Shown piece after piece: positions 61,335 to 64,000 of a stretch of 64,000 bases of DNA. The notes under the pieces were generated by a model. The model had not been told where the DNA came from, made no database searches, and saw nothing but the letters and a program-made list of their open reading frames with translations. Each line of letters starts with the position of its first letter. The first letter of the stretch is position 1. Source of the DNA: Dactylosporangium roseum (GTDB lineage Bacteria > Actinomycetota > Actinomycetes > Mycobacteriales > Micromonosporaceae); NCBI RefSeq assembly GCF_025264685.1, contig NZ_CP073721.1, positions 7,581,501-7,645,500 on the forward strand. Reading direction: 5' to 3'. A program made the translations under genes and the position numbers.

Positions 61335-63005
61335 GTGGGATCTATCGATGACATCGCCGACCGCTATGTCGAGCAGTGGGCGCCCCTCGACCCGATCGGG
61401 GCGACCTTCGTCGGAGTGGCCGGCCACGACGACCAGTTGACCGACCTGTCGCCCGAGGGCTTCGCCGCACTCGCCGACCTCGACCGGCGCACCCTCGCCG
61501 AACTCGACGCGCAGACCCCGGCCACGGAGACCGAGCAGGTCGCCCAGGAGGCCATGCGGGAGCGCCTCGGGCTCGCCCTGGAGCGGTTCGAGGCGGGCGA
61601 CATCACCAGCGACGTCAACGTGATCTCCAGCCCGCTGCACGGCGTGCGCAGCTCGTTCGACCTCATGCCGACGGAGGGCGAGGAGGCCGCCGCCAACATC
61701 TCGGCCCGGCTCGCCGCGGTCCCGCAGGCGCTCGCCCAGTGGCAGCGGACGCTGCTGCACGAGGCGCAGCGGGGCAACGTGGCACCGGCCAAGCAGATCA
61801 TCGAGGTGGCCAAGCAGTGTGCGGTCTGGGCCGACCCCGAGGGCGACAACTTCTACCCGGACCTGGCCGCCCGCATCGGCACGGACAGCCCGGCGCTCGC
61901 CGCCGACCTGGCCCGCAACGCCGAGGCGGCGCGCGCGGCGACCGTGGCGACCGGCGAGTTCCTGCGCCGCGAGCTGGCCCCGCTGGGCCGGCCGAAGGAG
62001 GCCGCCGGCCGTGAGCGCTACCGGTTGGCGTCCCGTTACTTCCTCGGCGCGACCGTCGACCTCGACGAGGCGTACCGGTGGGGGTTCGAGGAGCTCGCCC
62101 GGCTGGAGAGCGAGATGCGCACCGTGGCCGACAAGATCGTCCCGGGTGGCGGCATCGACGACGCGGTCGAGGCGCTCGACACCGACCCGGCCCGCACGAT
62201 CCACGGCAAGGAGGCGTTCCGCGACTGGATGCAGGAGCTCGCCGACACCACCGTGCGGGAGCTCAACGGCCGGCACTTCGACATCCCGCCGCAGGTCCAG
62301 CCGATCGAGTGCATGCTCGCGCCGACGTCCGACGGCGGCATCTACTACACCGGCCCCAGCGAGGACTTCTCCCGCCCGGGCCGCATGTGGTGGGCCGTGC
62401 CGCAGGGCATCGACAGCTTCTCGACCTGGCGCGAGGTCACGACGGTCTACCACGAGGGCGTCCCGGGTCACCACCTACAGATCGGCCAGACGTATGTGCG
62501 GGCGGAACTGCTGAACCGGTGGCGGCGTATCCTGGCGTGGTCGTCCGGGCACGGTGAAGGCTGGGCGCTCTACGCCGAGCGGCTGATGGACGAGCTGGGC
62601 TATCTCTCCGACCCGGGTGACAAGCTCGGCATGCTCGACGGGCAGGCGTTCCGCGCCACCCGCGTCATCGTCGACATCGGCATGCACCTGGAGCTGGAGG
62701 TCCCCCGCGACAACCCGTTCGGGTTCGCCCCCGGCGAGCGGTGGACGCCCGAGCTGGGCTGGGAGTTCCTGCGGGCGCACTGCCGGGTCGAGGAGAAGAG
62801 CCTGCGGTTCGAGCTCAACCGGTATCTCGGCTGGCCCGGGCAGGCCCCCTCGTACAAGCTCGGCGAGCGGGCCTGGCTGGCCGCCCGGGACGAGGCACGG
62901 GCCCGCAAGGGCGCCGACTTCGACCTCAAGGCGTTTCACCGCGACGCGCTCAACCTCGGCTCGCTCGGGCTCGACCCGCTGCGAGCAGCCCTAGCCCGCC
63001 TGTAG
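61335..63005 (+). CDS. DUF885-family metallopeptidase-like protein
   Basis: A 556-residue DUF885 protein. The C-terminal half carries a gluzincin-type site: VYHEGVPGHHLQIGQTY with HEGxPGHH, and the third ligand Glu in SSGHGEGWALYAERLMDELG. No signal peptide, so cytoplasmic. The N-terminal half is helical and supports the active-site channel. Peptide substrates are inferred. GTG 61335 fits the family start. A family-1 hairpin follows. Confidence 0.88.
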   Translation: MGSIDDIADRYVEQWAPLDPIGATFVGVAGHDDQLTDLSPEGFAALADLDRRTLAELDAQTPATETEQVAQEAMRERLGLALERFEAGDITSDVNVISSPLHGVRSSFDLMPTEGEEAAANISARLAAVPQALAQWQRTLLHEAQRGNVAPAKQIIEVAKQCAVWADPEGDNFYPDLAARIGTDSPALAADLARNAEAARAATVATGEFLRRELAPLGRPKEAAGRERYRLASRYFLGATVDLDEAYRWGFEELARLESEMRTVADKIVPGGGIDDAVEALDTDPARTIHGKEAFRDWMQELADTTVRELNGRHFDIPPQVQPIECMLAPTSDGGIYYTGPSEDFSRPGRMWWAVPQGIDSFSTWREVTTVYHEGVPGHHLQIGQTYVRAELLNRWRRILAWSSGHGEGWALYAERLMDELGYLSDPGDKLGMLDGQAFRATRVIVDIGMHLELEVPRDNPFGFAPGERWTPELGWEFLRAHCRVEEKSLRFELNRYLGWPGQAPSYKLGERAWLAARDEARARKGADFDLKAFHRDALNLGSLGLDPLRAALARL

Positions 63006-63015
63006 CCCCTCCCCC

Positions 63016-63098
63016 GCGCGTTGATCTTGCAGTTATGGTGCCGGGACACTCCCCGAATGCCCGGTTTGTCAGGCACCACAACTGCAAGATCAACGCGC
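63016..63098. repeat. Family-1 palindromic repeat, copy 5
   Basis: The most perfect copy: arms of 27 nt, GCGCGTTGATCTTGCAGTTA and onward, with one mismatch, around a loop GGGACACTCC...TTTGTCA. It lies between the convergent DUF885 gene (end 63005) and the secreted-protein gene (end 63128). Confidence 0.93.
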
Positions 63099-63127
63099 GA
63101 CGGGGCGACGGGGCGACGGGGCGACGG
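63098..63127. repeat. 8-bp tandem repeat beside copy 5
   Basis: Three exact CGACGGGG units and a partial fourth fill the space between the repeat arm and the stop codon of the next gene. Confidence 0.85.
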
Positions 63128-64000
63128 TCAGTGGGGGGCGTAGGAGATGTCCAGTGCGGGGGCGGTCAGGACGTTCGACGACACGTAGACCAGCTCGATG
63201 TCGCACTTGGTGTAGAAGCCGGGCAACGGGATCGGCGGCGGCGGCGTCGACGGAGTGAACGTCATCGGCAGGATGCCGAGCACGTTCGCGGAGAACCGCG
63301 TCGTGTAGAACTTCACGTTGCCTTCGACCGTCAGCGACGAGCTCTTGGTGATGAGCGGCTTCGGCGCGCCCGGGGTCCGCAGCTCGAAGGGTGTCGAGGT
63401 CGACTTCTTCATGCTGAAGGCGAGCACCTTGACCTTGCTGCCGTCCTTCTTCGTCAGCTCGGCGACACCGTCGTAGGCGAGGTTGTCCATCGTCATCACG
63501 TCGGCCCTGAGGATCGACGGCGCGGCGGCGACGTGCGGCTGTCCGGGGGCGACCTCGGCCTTCTTGTTGTTCGGCGACTTGTCCGGCGACGGCGAGGCGT
63601 TCGACGGGACGCAGCCCGGGCTCTTCGACGGCGCCTTGGAGCCGGACGGCTGCGGCACCGGGCTCTCGCTGGGGGCCGCCTGCGTTTCGGGTTCCTTCTT
63701 CGCGCCGCCGCCGAAGAGGTTTCCGAACCAGTCGAGCAGACCCGGGCCCTTCGCTTCGGCTTTCGTGGGTGACGGGCCGGGGCTCACGCTCGCGCTCGGG
63801 CTCGCCGTAGTGCCCGGTGCGGCCTCGCCCGACGGTTTGGTGCTGGCCTTCACGCTGGGGCCGGCGCACGGGGCGGCGTACGCCTCCCCGGGCCGATGGG
63901 CGGCCCCGACGACCGCGGCGATGACGGCGACGGCCAGCAGGAGGCCGCCGAGTCCCCGGTGCCTGGGCAGCCCGCCGGCGCCGTCCGGCGGGCGCTGCTC
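63128..64000 (-). CDS. Secreted or membrane-anchored protein, 5' end beyond the window
   Basis: The frame stays open to the right edge, so the start is missing. The first visible residues (EQRPPDGAGGLPRHRGLGG) lead into a membrane/signal segment (LLLAVAVIAAVVGAA) and AYAAPC. About 110 Pro/Ser/Lys-rich residues follow, then a strand-rich domain (SILRADVMTMDNLAYDGVAE, VKFYTTRFSANVLGILPMTF, FYTKCDIELVYVSSNVL). The C-terminal domain recalls actinobacterial DUF6230/DUF6114-associated proteins, a weak assignment. A GTG at 63853 would give a version without the membrane segment and is not preferred. Confidence 0.7.
   Translation of the reverse strand, partial: EQRPPDGAGGLPRHRGLGGLLLAVAVIAAVVGAAHRPGEAYAAPCAGPSVKASTKPSGEAAPGTTASPSASVSPGPSPTKAEAKGPGLLDWFGNLFGGGAKKEPETQAAPSESPVPQPSGSKAPSKSPGCVPSNASPSPDKSPNNKKAEVAPGQPHVAAAPSILRADVMTMDNLAYDGVAELTKKDGSKVKVLAFSMKKSTSTPFELRTPGAPKPLITKSSSLTVEGNVKFYTTRFSANVLGILPMTFTPSTPPPPIPLPGFYTKCDIELVYVSSNVLTAPALDISYAPH

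Overview
The window is very GC-rich, densely coding and built of short actinobacterial operons. SepH, mycothiol-dependent enzymes, the futalosine menaquinone pathway (mqnD), the LprG-P55 lipid-export pair, DUF3027, DUF2530 and XRE/DUF397 regulators together point to a filamentous actinomycete, most likely of the Micromonosporaceae. This placement rests on family recognition by eye, not on a search.

Layout. 0-5 kb: an edge-truncated DUF6328 gene, two paralogous DUF6401-like genes around a secreted CAP protein and a PspC protein, then lprG-P55, a decayed GH3 remnant and a hotdog thioesterase. 5-13.6 kb: a membrane protein, an orphan MalK-type ATPase, DUF4230, an acyl-CoA dehydrogenase, a nitroreductase, an aldose epimerase, an MFS pump and pdxH. 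13.7-18.4 kb (+): citrate synthase, serC, sepH and an aldo/keto reductase. 18.4-25.3 kb: an RNA 2',3'-cyclic phosphodiesterase with an inserted minisatellite, a mycothiol-type enzyme, MarR-MFS, AraC and DUF3027. 25.3-34 kb: an MFS-like protein with a long tail, mqnD, a cold-shock protein, a HAD phosphatase, and the XPB helicase with its Helicase_C_3/WYL-like neighbour. 34.2-43.2 kb: TetR-EmrB, asd-lysC, a lipoprotein, leuA with an apparent leader-peptide attenuator, and a secreted HNH nuclease. 43.3-47.3 kb: recR, ybaB, dnaX, the SRP RNA and tRNA-Ser(GGA). 47.3-51.2 kb: an accessory segment. 51.3-64 kb: deoD, TetR-thioesterase, tadA with its partner, a beta-propeller protein, tyrA, mtnA, a PHP protein, an EamA transporter, a DUF885 metallopeptidase and an edge-truncated secreted protein.

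Two kinds of unexplained structure stand out. First, between the facing 3' ends of tRNA-Ser(GGA) and tRNA-Ser(CGA) lies a compact cassette: an XRE/DUF5753 regulator, two DUF397 proteins and two DUF6232-like proteins. One DUF6232-like protein has a transmembrane hairpin and the other lacks it. The XRE gene and both DUF6232 genes carry the same upstream motif (CAWTCTGCGATAYMGC), which suggests one regulon.

Second, there are two families of dispersed palindromic repeats. Family 1 (about 77-83 nt, five copies) lies in every case between two convergent genes, and its stem shows compensatory changes, so it probably works as a bidirectional terminator or is tolerated only there. Family 2 (about 220 nt, two copies in opposite orientation) carries an almost perfect 36-bp stem in otherwise empty intergenic regions. 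No transposase, integrase, CRISPR array or biosynthetic cluster was found.
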